Shown one piece after another: positions 24,002 through 31,401 of a DNA stretch of 32,685 nucleotides. Position 1 is the first letter of the stretch; each line of letters starts with the position of its first letter. The notes under the pieces were generated by a model. That model made no database searches. It worked only from the letters and a program-made list of their open reading frames with translations, and was not told the DNA's origin. Origin of the DNA: Archaeoglobus sp. UBA234 (GTDB lineage: Archaea; Halobacteriota; Archaeoglobi; Archaeoglobales; Archaeoglobaceae); contig DACH01000005.1 in NCBI GenBank assembly GCA_002494625.1, positions 187,713 to 220,397 on the forward strand, in the 5' to 3' direction. The translations under genes were made by a program, and so were the position numbers.

Positions 24002-24441
24002 AGCTCACCCTCCTTACCTGTTTTTCTGCAGAATTCCTTCCAGTCGTCTTCGGTCATAATCCATCTATCGAAAAGCAGAGCATAGCTGAGCGTTCCTGGA
24101 ATGAAAATCAACAGCCACATTACTGGAAAGAGTATGAAGAACCCTGGATGCATACCGGCTATTGTAAATTCTGGAAACTGTCCTCTGAACTCTGCCCAGT
24201 ATTTGAAAATCAGAGTTATGCAGACCGACCAGATGACGAATACAGACACCCCAATCCACACTGCGGGACCGAGTTTATTCTCTCTCATTGCTCCAGTGAT
24301 CAACCAGAGGGATAGACTAAGTCCAGTGAGATATCCAAATGCCTGCCAGGAGTTGGTCAGCGCTGTTACAAGCATAAAAAAGAGCACTGCTGCGTTCACG
24401 AGTATAATATTCCCTCTCAAACTGATATCCACCACCTCCAT
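23998..24441 (-). CDS. Small 4-segment membrane protein, symporter partner, 147 aa
   Basis: The protein has four hydrophobic helices (about residues 11-30, 34-52, 62-82, 98-124) and a charged C-terminus (TEDDWKEFCRKTGKEGEL). It overlaps the SSS symporter gene by 4 nt and looks like the small subunit found with many SSS transporters (DUF485- or YhdT-like). Its function as a transporter partner is inferred from position and topology. The start ATG 24441 is followed at once by GGAGGTGGTG, so an internal start cannot be excluded. Confidence 0.75.
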   Translation of the reverse strand: MEVVDISLRGNIILVNAAVLFFMLVTALTNSWQAFGYLTGLSLSLWLITGAMRENKLGPAVWIGVSVFVIWSVCITLIFKYWAEFRGQFPEFTIAGMHPGFFILFPVMWLLIFIPGTLSYALLFDRWIMTEDDWKEFCRKTGKEGEL

Positions 24442-24559
24442 ACGACTCTGGAGATTAAAATGATTTAAAGTGATAGGTTAACATGTTCACGGAATCAATT
24501 AAAAATAATTAAAAATAGCATAGTTGGAGAATTGGATAAGATGTATAAATAAATACCTG

Positions 24560-25261
24560 TTAATCTCTCAGTTCATGAGTTATGATCTTTTCTATGTGTG
24601 TCAGAATCTTTTTCTCGGCTCTTCGTATGTTCTTAGACACACCAGCCTTGGATATCCCGAATTTCTTAGCGAGATATGTAATGTTTACCCTTCTGGGATC
24701 TTCATAAAATCCATGCTTTATGGTCTCCCTCAAAATTTGTTTTTCGGTAAAGGTTAACCCATCAATAGCTCTCATCAGGTCAGCCAGTATTGAAGAGTAG
24801 CTGATTATTCTGGAAAAATCTTCGACTGTAATTCTGTTCTGGTTTTTAATCACGAATTTATTGTTTTTTTCAAGTTCGGAGAGTGCAACTTCTGCATCGC
24901 TCTTCGTGTCAAAGCCTACCTGCCACAGTTCACTCCCGTCTCTTACATGAAATGGGCCAACGATGTATCCATGGTTCCCCCTTATGGTTTTCATGGCGTT
25001 TGTGTACTCCATCTCCACTCTTACAGATGCAATGTGTCTTTCCTTGGATAGAATATCCAGTTTCAGGAATTTTGGTTGACTACGGAGTGAGTAAATGGCA
25101 TTTTGAAGCTCATCAGAATCTTTGGCGATGATATATCCCCGTATAATGAACTTTTCACGCTCAAAATCCCAGTAAGTCCCGAAATATGACACATCCAGAT
25201 CTTCTGATGTTATAACAAAAGGGCAATCGTACTGAAGCATATCAAGTGTGAGGACATACAT
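24560..25261 (-). CDS. HTH_10 (bacterio-opsin activator type) regulator, 233 aa
   Basis: The C-terminus has a typical archaeal HTH_10 domain: LTFTEKQILRETIKHGFYEDPRRVNITYLAKKFGISKAGVSKNIRRAEKKIL. The N-terminal ~160 residues (CPFVITSEDLDVSYFGTYWDF and following beta-rich segments) form a ligand- or protein-sensing region of the type that precedes HTH_10 in bacterio-opsin-activator-like proteins. It is transcribed in the same direction as the symporter pair upstream, 118 nt away. A TATA box (minus strand, 25285-25295) lies 25-30 nt from ATG 25261, predicting a leaderless mRNA. It is a candidate regulator of the symporter/dehydratase cluster. Confidence 0.85.
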   Translation of the reverse strand: MYVLTLDMLQYDCPFVITSEDLDVSYFGTYWDFEREKFIIRGYIIAKDSDELQNAIYSLRSQPKFLKLDILSKERHIASVRVEMEYTNAMKTIRGNHGYIVGPFHVRDGSELWQVGFDTKSDAEVALSELEKNNKFVIKNQNRITVEDFSRIISYSSILADLMRAIDGLTFTEKQILRETIKHGFYEDPRRVNITYLAKKFGISKAGVSKNIRRAEKKILTHIEKIITHELRD

Positions 25262-25390
25262 GGTATCCTGAACTATTTTTTATGAAATATATAAGCTTTT
25301 AGGGTTAGCTCCGGGGAGGATTGGGGTTTTAGTTCCTTTAAAATGCGATTTTTAAAACTCTGTTCGTAAAAATCCGATATTAATTTCCAA

Positions 25391-25400
25391 AATTTTTTAA
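25391..25400 (+). promoter_or_regulatory. TATA box of the flavoprotein gene
   Basis: AATTTTTTAA centred near 25397 lies 26 nt upstream of GTG 25423, supporting that leaderless start. Confidence 0.5.
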
Positions 25401-25422
25401 CTTCACCTGTGAATTTCTGGAT

Positions 25423-26556
25423 GTGAAAGTTCTGATAGTTGGAGGAGGACCGGCTGGAACTCTGGCAGCGATAAATCTTGGGAATAAATGTGAGGTCACG
25501 CTGGTTGAAGAGCATCAGGCTGCAGGTTTCCCTGTACAGTGTGCTGGACTGATAAGCCAGCCATGTTATGATAAACTCAAAAAATACTCGAAAAGATCAC
25601 TCGTCAACAGGATAGAGGGTGCATTCTTCTTCTCTCCTGATGGGAATTATATCGAAATGGTGGGAAAGAGAAAAGGCGTTGTGATTGAAAGAAAAATACT
25701 GGATTTTGAGCTGATAAAAGAAGCATCAAGAACTGCGGAAATTTTTCTGAAATCAACCTATGTTGAAAGTTGTGTTGAGTCGGGCAGCAAAAAGGCAAGG
25801 ATTGTGACGAGTTCCGGGGAAAGACTGGAAGAATATGATCTGTTGATTGGTGCGGATGGGGTTAATTCAAGAGTGGCAAGGGAATTTGGTTTTTCCAGAC
25901 CAGAAATTTTTTCAGCGGTACAGGTTGAATTAGCGTTTGAATGCTTAGATGAAAATATGGTCGAACTTTATTTCGGCAGATATTATTCAGACGGTTTTTT
26001 TGCCTACGCGATTCCGATTGATAGCTCAACCGCAAGGCTGGGTGTTGTTTCAAAATCCGATCCAAAATCGTATCTGGAAAGACTTGTTGAAAAGCATCCC
26101 TCAGTCTCTAAGAGGGCTGGAAAGAGTGTAATCGAGGTTAACGCTGGGGCAATTCCTGTGGGGCTTAACGAAATTTTTAAGGAAAATGTGTGCCTTATCG
26201 GCGATTCTGCCGGGATGGTCAAGCCATATACGGGTGGGGGAATATACTATCACCTTCTTGCTGCAGAGATTCTGGGCAGAAATTTTCCGGACCTTGGAAA
26301 ATACAGGAGTGATTATCTAAAATTGCTCGGAAAGGATTACAGAACCGGGATGAGAATTCTGAGGCTTTACAGCAAACTGTCTGATACAGATTACAATGAA
26401 CTGGTGAGGGTAGGAAAAGACATGTTCGAAAGCTACACTAAGGAGCTTGATATGGATCATCCATCTTCTCTTCTTTCGATTCTACCCAGATTAATCAAAC
26501 TCGTCTCTCTCAAACCGGCTTTAATTGCGAAGATAGCAAAAGAGTTGGCTCTCTGA
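25423..26556 (+). CDS. Geranylgeranyl reductase family FAD-dependent oxidoreductase, 377 aa
   Basis: The N-terminal Rossmann motif VLIVGGGPAGTLAAINL binds FAD, the GFPVQCAGLISQP segment follows as in geranylgeranyl reductases, and the second FAD-binding motif NVCLIGDSAGMVKPYTGGGIYY is well conserved. The family saturates the isoprenoid chains of archaeal membrane lipids, but several paralogues act on quinones or other substrates, so the role is not certain. GTG 25423 lies 26 nt after a TATA box. The gene is followed by a radical SAM gene 103 nt on, under its own promoter. Confidence 0.85.
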   Translation: MKVLIVGGGPAGTLAAINLGNKCEVTLVEEHQAAGFPVQCAGLISQPCYDKLKKYSKRSLVNRIEGAFFFSPDGNYIEMVGKRKGVVIERKILDFELIKEASRTAEIFLKSTYVESCVESGSKKARIVTSSGERLEEYDLLIGADGVNSRVAREFGFSRPEIFSAVQVELAFECLDENMVELYFGRYYSDGFFAYAIPIDSSTARLGVVSKSDPKSYLERLVEKHPSVSKRAGKSVIEVNAGAIPVGLNEIFKENVCLIGDSAGMVKPYTGGGIYYHLLAAEILGRNFPDLGKYRSDYLKLLGKDYRTGMRILRLYSKLSDTDYNELVRVGKDMFESYTKELDMDHPSSLLSILPRLIKLVSLKPALIAKIAKELAL

Positions 26557-26630
26557 ACAGGGAGTATGTTTTAAGCTGGTTGTTTTTAATCTGTCCGATA
26601 AAGCTACCTGATAATGCTATCTCGATAATG

Positions 26631-26640
26631 TTAAAATATC
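26631..26640 (+). promoter_or_regulatory. TATA box of the radical SAM gene
   Basis: TTAAAATATC centred near 26635 is 25 nt before GTG 26660, predicting a leaderless start. An out-of-frame ATG at 26656 sits just before it. Confidence 0.5.
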
Positions 26641-26659
26641 CTTTGTAGTACTATCATGA

Positions 26660-27682
26660 GTGAAACACAGATTTTTCCAGATAGAGATCACGAGAAGGTG
26701 CAATCTGAACTGTCTGATGTGTCCATCAAGACTTTATGCCAGTTCCTCCAGAAAAGACATGGACTTTAAGGTTTTTTTAAATATTGCCGAGTACTTCAAT
26801 AGAACCGAGTTGATCCATCTTCAGGGGTGGGGGGAGCCGTTAGCACATCCAGAAATTCTTGAGATGATACAAATAGCAAAAGAACATGCTGTTACTGGTT
26901 TGACAACTAATGGGACTCTTCTTGAAAAGTTATCCAGTGCGCTTGTGGAGCTCCAGCTGGATTACATCGCAATCTCTGTAAGCGGTCCTGAAACCCATCG
27001 AGAAATAAGGTACGGGAGCAATTTCAGGGATATAGTGAAAAATATTGAGGTTTTGAATGGGGTAAAACGGGAAAAGGGCAGTGATATGCCGAGAGTTAAT
27101 CTCACCTTTTTAATGACCAAAACCAATATCCATGAGCTACTGGATGTGGTTGAGCTTGCAGGAAAACTTGATGCGGGTTTGATAGCCACACATCTTGATT
27201 ATGTATTTGATGAGATAACGGATTCACTGAAGATTTTTGATAATCCGAAAGAAAAAATCAGGTTCGAGAGGGTGATGAATGAAGCTGAAAGAAAGGCAGA
27301 AAAATATGGAGTGGAATTTACACACCCACCCTTTGATCTTATGGAAAGAGCCATCTGTGATGCACATCCTGATTCAGCAATCGTTTTTTCAGTTGAAGGT
27401 GAGGTTTTCCCCTGTGTTTATCTGAATTTTCCGTTTGATAAGATACCGAGGATTTTTAAAGGAAATAAAGTCCTTATCGGAAAGCCAGAATTTGGAAACA
27501 TCGTTGAAAAATCACTTGAGGATATATGGAATTCCAAATATTATAAAACTTTCAGGGAAAGGTTTGAGAAAAGAATTGAAGTGACAAGGAGTTTGAGGTA
27601 CATTCTGGGATTTAAGCCGGATTTTTCAAAATTGAAGTATCCGGAGGTTTGCAGAGGATGTTACAAGCTTTACGGGATCTGA
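26660..27682 (+). CDS. Radical SAM protein with SPASM-like C-terminus, 340 aa
   Basis: The N-terminal EITRRCNLNCLMCPS contains the CxxxCxxC motif that binds the radical SAM [4Fe-4S] cluster, and HLQGWGEPLAHPEIL supplies the GGE-equivalent motif. TTNGTLL follows on the barrel. The C-terminal part has additional cysteines (CDAHPDSAI, FPCVYL and CRGCYKL), the pattern of a SPASM/twitch domain that holds auxiliary clusters. These enzymes modify peptides, cofactors or lipids; the substrate is not identifiable. Start GTG 26660 follows the TATA box by 25 nt. Confidence 0.85.
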   Translation: MKHRFFQIEITRRCNLNCLMCPSRLYASSSRKDMDFKVFLNIAEYFNRTELIHLQGWGEPLAHPEILEMIQIAKEHAVTGLTTNGTLLEKLSSALVELQLDYIAISVSGPETHREIRYGSNFRDIVKNIEVLNGVKREKGSDMPRVNLTFLMTKTNIHELLDVVELAGKLDAGLIATHLDYVFDEITDSLKIFDNPKEKIRFERVMNEAERKAEKYGVEFTHPPFDLMERAICDAHPDSAIVFSVEGEVFPCVYLNFPFDKIPRIFKGNKVLIGKPEFGNIVEKSLEDIWNSKYYKTFRERFEKRIEVTRSLRYILGFKPDFSKLKYPEVCRGCYKLYGI

Positions 27683-27689
27683 GTTTATA

Positions 27690-27775
27690 GGATTTAGATC
27701 TACGGGATTTAGATTTATAGAATCAAAATTAAAGCTTGGATTAAGCCAGTAGTTGTTCAGATGATAGTTGCTCAG
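27690..27775 (+). repeat. Short imperfect tandem repeats
   Basis: GGATTTAGAT occurs twice in tandem (starting near 27691 and 27704) inside the run TATAGGATTTAGATCTACGG and what follows. A second pair, TTGTTCAGATGATAG and TTGCTCAGACC, follows around 27752-27775. They fill the space between the convergent radical SAM and DUF5612 genes. They could arise by slippage or be a terminator region; I see no coding content. Confidence 0.4.
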
Positions 27776-27791
27776 ACCCTTGGTAGTCGAT

Positions 27792-28502
27792 TCAGATTCT
27801 CTTCCCCCTCACTCTGTCGATGTCGAACTTTGCCTTTTCTGAGATATGCATAACGGAGAGGGTTCCAGCCATAACAGGGTCGCTTATGACAACATCTGCA
27901 ACTCTTGGAACAGTACCGAACATGTTCAAAGCCACAACCGGAATTCCTTCTTTTCTCAGTTTTTTGACTTCTTCAGTTATTTTTCCACCCATCAACCCTC
28001 CTGCGAGAACAAGAATTTCAGCCCTGTGTAATCTTGAAACGGCTTTAACAGCCTCTGCCAGCTCTTCTTCTCCGATAATTGGCATCGTGTCAACACTTAT
28101 CCTTTCACCTCTCAGATTGTGTCTGTCTGCTTCGCTTATTGCACCGAGGGCAACCTGTGAAACGAGAGCACCCCCTCCAAAGATGATCACCCTTTTGCCG
28201 AAAACCTTGTCAAAGGGTTTCTCCTCTTCGAGTTCTATTACTGTGTCAAGATTCTCTATTTCCTCTCTGATTTTTTCAAAATTACCACTTTCTATTTCGA
28301 TATAAACGAGAGCATTTCCCTTATTCTCTCCGTATTTTATAATAAATGTCTGGGCATAGGTTATGTTTCCCCTGTTATCGGCGACGATTTTGGTAATATC
28401 TCTGAGTACTCCTATCTCGTTTTTGACAATGATTCTGAGAGCCTTCAGATTGTCTTCTTCGTTACCGATTTCCGTTTCATACTCGAACTCCGTCATGACC
28501 AT
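27792..28502 (-). CDS. DUF5612 ACT-domain protein, 236 aa
   Basis: The N-terminal ACT domain (LKALRIIVKNEIGVLRDITKIVADNRGNITYAQT) is the small-molecule (often amino acid) sensor fold. The C-terminal half (KPFDKVFGKRVIIFGGGALVSQVALGAISEADRHN... VLAGGLMGGKITEEVKK... MFGTVPRVADVV) is a Rossmann-like domain characteristic of DUF5612 in Euryarchaeota. No enzymatic role is established. ATG 28502 and ATG 28496 are both in frame; the TATA-like TTTTATATT (centred near 28520) favours 28496. The Lrp-like gene at 28773 lies just upstream (37 nt between them), and it may be transcribed together. Confidence 0.8.
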   Translation of the reverse strand: MVMTEFEYETEIGNEEDNLKALRIIVKNEIGVLRDITKIVADNRGNITYAQTFIIKYGENKGNALVYIEIESGNFEKIREEIENLDTVIELEEEKPFDKVFGKRVIIFGGGALVSQVALGAISEADRHNLRGERISVDTMPIIGEEELAEAVKAVSRLHRAEILVLAGGLMGGKITEEVKKLRKEGIPVVALNMFGTVPRVADVVISDPVMAGTLSVMHISEKAKFDIDRVRGKRI

Positions 28503-28539
28503 GAAAGTTGAAAATAATATAAAATAAAGGTTAGACGAA

Positions 28540-28773
28540 TCAGAACTTTGCTCCGGTTAAAGTTTTAGTTTCGAGAACCCCATCAAGAGCTCTAATCTTT
28601 TTGACAACAACATCACTGAGTTCTTCGAAGTCTCTAACCACAATTTTAGCGATTAAGTCGTACTCTCCGAAAAGGGGGTAAAGCTCCTCTATCTCTTCAA
28701 GGTTTGCAAGTTTTTCGTAGACTTCTTTCTCTTTTTTTGGAGATATTTTAACAAGAACGAATCCGAGCGCCAT
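28540..28773 (-). CDS. Stand-alone Lrp/AsnC ligand-binding (RAM) domain protein, 77 aa
   Basis: The protein is a single AsnC/Lrp RAM domain: ALGFVLVKISPKKEKEVYEKL, EEIEELYPLFGEYDLIAKIVVRDFEEL, and VVKKIRALDGVLETKTLTGAKF. The helix-turn-helix of normal Lrp regulators is absent. Stand-alone RAM proteins are common in archaea and may modulate the oligomerisation or ligand response of full-length regulators. It sits next to the DUF5612 ACT protein, another amino-acid-sensor-like fold. Confidence 0.88.
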   Translation of the reverse strand: MALGFVLVKISPKKEKEVYEKLANLEEIEELYPLFGEYDLIAKIVVRDFEELSDVVVKKIRALDGVLETKTLTGAKF

Positions 28774-28829
28774 CGCTGAAATTAATGAACTGGAGTATTA
28801 AAGTCTTTCTGATGAAAAAGTCTTTGATG

Positions 28830-30515
28830 TCAGGATGGAATGGTGTAATCATCGAAGACCCATGTTGCAAGTGCGCCATCGAGAAATCTGACCTTAAATC
28901 CCCTGTTCAGAAGAACCCTGGCAGCTTCATAGGCTCTTGTTCCTATGGCACAGCTTGTTACTATCTCCTTATCATTTGGTATTTCGTCGATTCTTTCTCT
29001 TAACTCTGACAGAGGTATATTCAAAACATTTCCCCTGATCCTCTTTGCCTGGAACTCCTTTTCGTTTCTCACATCCAATATCAGTACATTTTCGTGTTTT
29101 TCAAGTTTTGATATGAGTTCAAGAGGTGTTATCCCCTCCACGAGTCCATCAAGTTTGTTTCTTATGATATTTGCTGCATGTATCACATGGTCAAGGGCTG
29201 AGGAGAAAGGAGGTGCATAGGCGAGATCGATCTCAGCCAGGTCATCAACAGTTCCCCCCATCTGAATAGCTGTGGCTATAACATCAATCCTCTTGTCTAT
29301 AACTCCAAGTCCAAAAGCTTGAGCGCCAAGGACTTTTCTTGTTCTCCTGTCAGCAATGAGTTTGAGTCTGATGGGCTTGAAACCTGGGTAGTAATGTGCC
29401 CTGTCCGGACCAGGAGAAATCGCTATAACTGGATCAAAGCCTGCCTCTCTTGCCTGTTTTTCAGTCAGTCCTGTTCTGCCCGCATCTGCATTGAAGACCC
29501 TGAAAATGCTTGTGCAGAGAACACCCCTCCATTTCGATCTTCCACCGGTGATATTATCACCTATGATTCTTCCATGCTTGTTTGCAGTTGAGCCAAGAGG
29601 AGTGTAGACATGCTCGCCTGTGAGCAGATTTATGTTTTCCACACAGTCTCCACCAGCATAGATAAAAGGATCTGAGGTCTGGAGGTACTCATTTACTTTA
29701 ATAGCTCCTCTCTCTGTTAGCTCAAGTCCTGCACTTTCAGCAAGCTCTGTTCTTGGCTCCACACCTATGGATATGATTACAAGTTCTGCAGGCAGTATCT
29801 TCTCATTAGCTCTAACAGCTTTAACCTTTCCATCTTCTGTTATGAACTCCTGGACGGTTGTGGATGTCAGTACTTTTACTCCTTCTCTTATTATACATTT
29901 TCTGACAAGTTCTGCCATTTCAAAATCAAAAGAATTCCATAAAAGCTGATTTTTCAGTTCAACAATCGTCACATCAATATCGAGTCTTTCAAGAGCCTCA
30001 GCGGTCTCCAAGCCTATCAGCCCACCTCCGATGATTACAGCACTTTCAATTGAATCATCCATCCACATCTCCGTAATTTTCAAAGCATCCTCTGCTGAGG
30101 TGAGTGAGAAAATTCCATCTGCATCTACACCTTTCACTCTCAGTCTTACTGGTTTTGCTCCGGTCGCGAGCACTAAGTAGTCATAGTTCAGCTCATCGTC
30201 TCGTCCATTTCTGGAAATTTTGATAGCTCTTTTTTTTCTGTCAATGCTGAGAGCTTCTGTTTTTGTCAGTACATTGATATTTTTTACTTTTTTGAAGTAT
30301 TCCTCATCTCTGACATCTCCACTCAGGGTCTCCATGAGATTGGATATGTCATGAACGAAACCCTCAACATAATATGGCAGACCGCATCTTCCAAGAGAAG
30401 GATATTCGCCTTTTTCAAGAACTGTAATCTCAGCCTCCTCATCTCTTCTCCTCGCTCTTGAAGCTGCTTTGAGTCCTGCAGCACCCCCACCTACTACTAC
30501 GATTTCTCTGCTCAT
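28830..30515 (-). CDS. CoA-disulfide reductase-type flavoprotein fused to rhodanese, 561 aa
   Basis: A FAD/NAD(P)-dependent oxidoreductase with N-terminal VVGGGAAGLKAASRARR, the active cysteine at about residue 44 (LGRCGLPYYVEG, family CGLPYY), ATGAKPVRLRVKGVDAD, IIGGGLIGLETAEALERL and YAGGDCVE. Residues beyond about 465 form a rhodanese domain (LILDVRNEKEFQAKRIRGN, TSCAIGTRAYEAARVLLNRG) with an active cysteine at about 522. This CoADR-Rhd fusion reduces CoA persulfide or polysulfide in sulfur-metabolising organisms. GGTGATT precedes ATG 30515. The unknown gene upstream (30550-31038) is 34 nt away, so co-transcription is likely. Confidence 0.92.
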   Translation of the reverse strand: MSREIVVVGGGAAGLKAASRARRRDEEAEITVLEKGEYPSLGRCGLPYYVEGFVHDISNLMETLSGDVRDEEYFKKVKNINVLTKTEALSIDRKKRAIKISRNGRDDELNYDYLVLATGAKPVRLRVKGVDADGIFSLTSAEDALKITEMWMDDSIESAVIIGGGLIGLETAEALERLDIDVTIVELKNQLLWNSFDFEMAELVRKCIIREGVKVLTSTTVQEFITEDGKVKAVRANEKILPAELVIISIGVEPRTELAESAGLELTERGAIKVNEYLQTSDPFIYAGGDCVENINLLTGEHVYTPLGSTANKHGRIIGDNITGGRSKWRGVLCTSIFRVFNADAGRTGLTEKQAREAGFDPVIAISPGPDRAHYYPGFKPIRLKLIADRRTRKVLGAQAFGLGVIDKRIDVIATAIQMGGTVDDLAEIDLAYAPPFSSALDHVIHAANIIRNKLDGLVEGITPLELISKLEKHENVLILDVRNEKEFQAKRIRGNVLNIPLSELRERIDEIPNDKEIVTSCAIGTRAYEAARVLLNRGFKVRFLDGALATWVFDDYTIPS

Positions 30516-30549
30516 CTAATCACCTTATAAAAAATAAAAAAGAGAAATA

Positions 30550-31038
30550 TTAATTCATAAATTCTTTTATCTTCTTTGCAATGGGTTTTAACTTGTAATG
30601 AAACTCTTCTGGCACAAATTTCTGTTCGTGTAACTGCTCGCCTTTATCTATCAATCCAAAAACCCTTGCTTTTCGGCTGAGATTGGCAAGAGCCTCGTGG
30701 AAATCTCTTCTTTTCATCATGATTCTGAGGTCAATTTCGGTCTTTGACAACCAGTTCTCTGTCGAAAGAGTTTCAAAGAGGAGCCTCTCATTCTCCCCGA
30801 GATTAGCTATGAAATCTCTGATTCTCTTTTCTTCATCCTCATTAGTCTCAGATTTTATTTCTCTTCTCTCTCCATCCTTCTGAAATGTAAAAACACCATA
30901 CTCAAGAAGGGATTTCATCAGGCTGTCTACTCTTTCAAGGTTATCAACTGTAGTGCAACATGGAATCTCGGTTTCTCCAATCCTGATCTTTTGAACGGTC
31001 TCTCCTACGATTGCATATTCAGGTTCGATTTTCCTCAT
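30550..31038 (-). CDS. Unknown protein with wHTH-like C-terminus, 162 aa
   Basis: I do not recognise this protein. The first ~60 residues contain MRKIEPEYAIVGETVQKIRI and a CC pair (EIPCCTTV). The centre and C-terminus look helical, with a possible winged-helix pattern (LGENERLLFETLSTENWLSKTEIDLRIMMKRRDFHEALANLSRKARVFGLID). GGGGGT at 31047-31052 (minus strand) precedes ATG 31038; a GTG at 31071 is in frame but overlaps the promoter. It lies 34 nt before the CoA-disulfide-reductase/rhodanese gene and is probably its operon partner, possibly a redox or sulfur-responsive regulator. Confidence 0.65.
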   Translation of the reverse strand: MRKIEPEYAIVGETVQKIRIGETEIPCCTTVDNLERVDSLMKSLLEYGVFTFQKDGERREIKSETNEDEEKRIRDFIANLGENERLLFETLSTENWLSKTEIDLRIMMKRRDFHEALANLSRKARVFGLIDKGEQLHEQKFVPEEFHYKLKPIAKKIKEFMN

Positions 31039-31082
31039 TTTTTTACCCCCATAATAATCTGTTCTATTCACTATTAAATTTT

Positions 31083-31104
31083 TCTAATAATATATATTAT
31101 TAGA
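31083..31104. promoter_or_regulatory. Perfect 22-bp palindrome, operator candidate
   Basis: TCTAATAATAT (31083-31093) is followed directly by its exact reverse complement (31094-31104), a perfect palindrome with no spacer. It overlaps the upstream edge of the BRE/TATA region (CTATTAAATTTTT) of the minus-strand gene starting at 31038 and therefore could control it and the CoADR-rhodanese gene. The plus-strand SQR-like gene lies about 300 nt away. Confidence 0.6.
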
Positions 31105-31347
31105 CCATAAAAAGATTTTAAAGCCAGAAACACTCAAATTCTTTTAAAGTAAATCTCATAGGTTTTCAGAAAATAAGGATTAATCCTCTCAAAGTGCTTT
31201 GTGTAAAAAGTGGTAAGTAAAAAAGATTTAATAAATCTATGTTTTTTGAAAATTAAAACATTTTTATTGTTACATATATAATCCAATAAATCTCTTAAAA
31301 ATTATAACAATTTTATTTATAATTCAATTGATTGATTTTATTGATTT

Positions 31348-31369
31348 TCACACCGTGATGTTTATATAC
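31348..31369 (+). promoter_or_regulatory. Promoter of the SQR-like gene: TCAC-acc-GTGA repeat plus TATA box
   Basis: TTTATATAC at 31361-31369 is a good TATA box, about 25 nt ahead of the expected transcription start near 31390. The inverted repeat TCAC-acc-GTGA at 31348-31358 lies immediately upstream, where a BRE or activator/repressor site would be. GGTGA (31391-31395) then precedes ATG 31402. Confidence 0.5.
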
Positions 31370-31401
31370 TATCAATAAATGGTTATTACTGGTGAATCAA
31401 T

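Larger units (their letters stand above)
31039..31401. other. Divergent intergenic region, AT-rich
   Basis: A stretch of about 360 bases without a gene. It holds the minus-strand promoter near 31075-31091, the palindrome at 31083-31104, and the plus-strand TATA box at 31361-31369. The middle (about 31110-31320) is AT-rich with no hairpin of note, no small ORF with a ribosome-binding site, and no RNA gene I can recognise. Confidence 0.6.

Noticed and set aside
27690..27775. A CRISPR array
   Set aside because: Only two short copies with no spacer structure and no palindromic repeat; it is a short tandem repeat.
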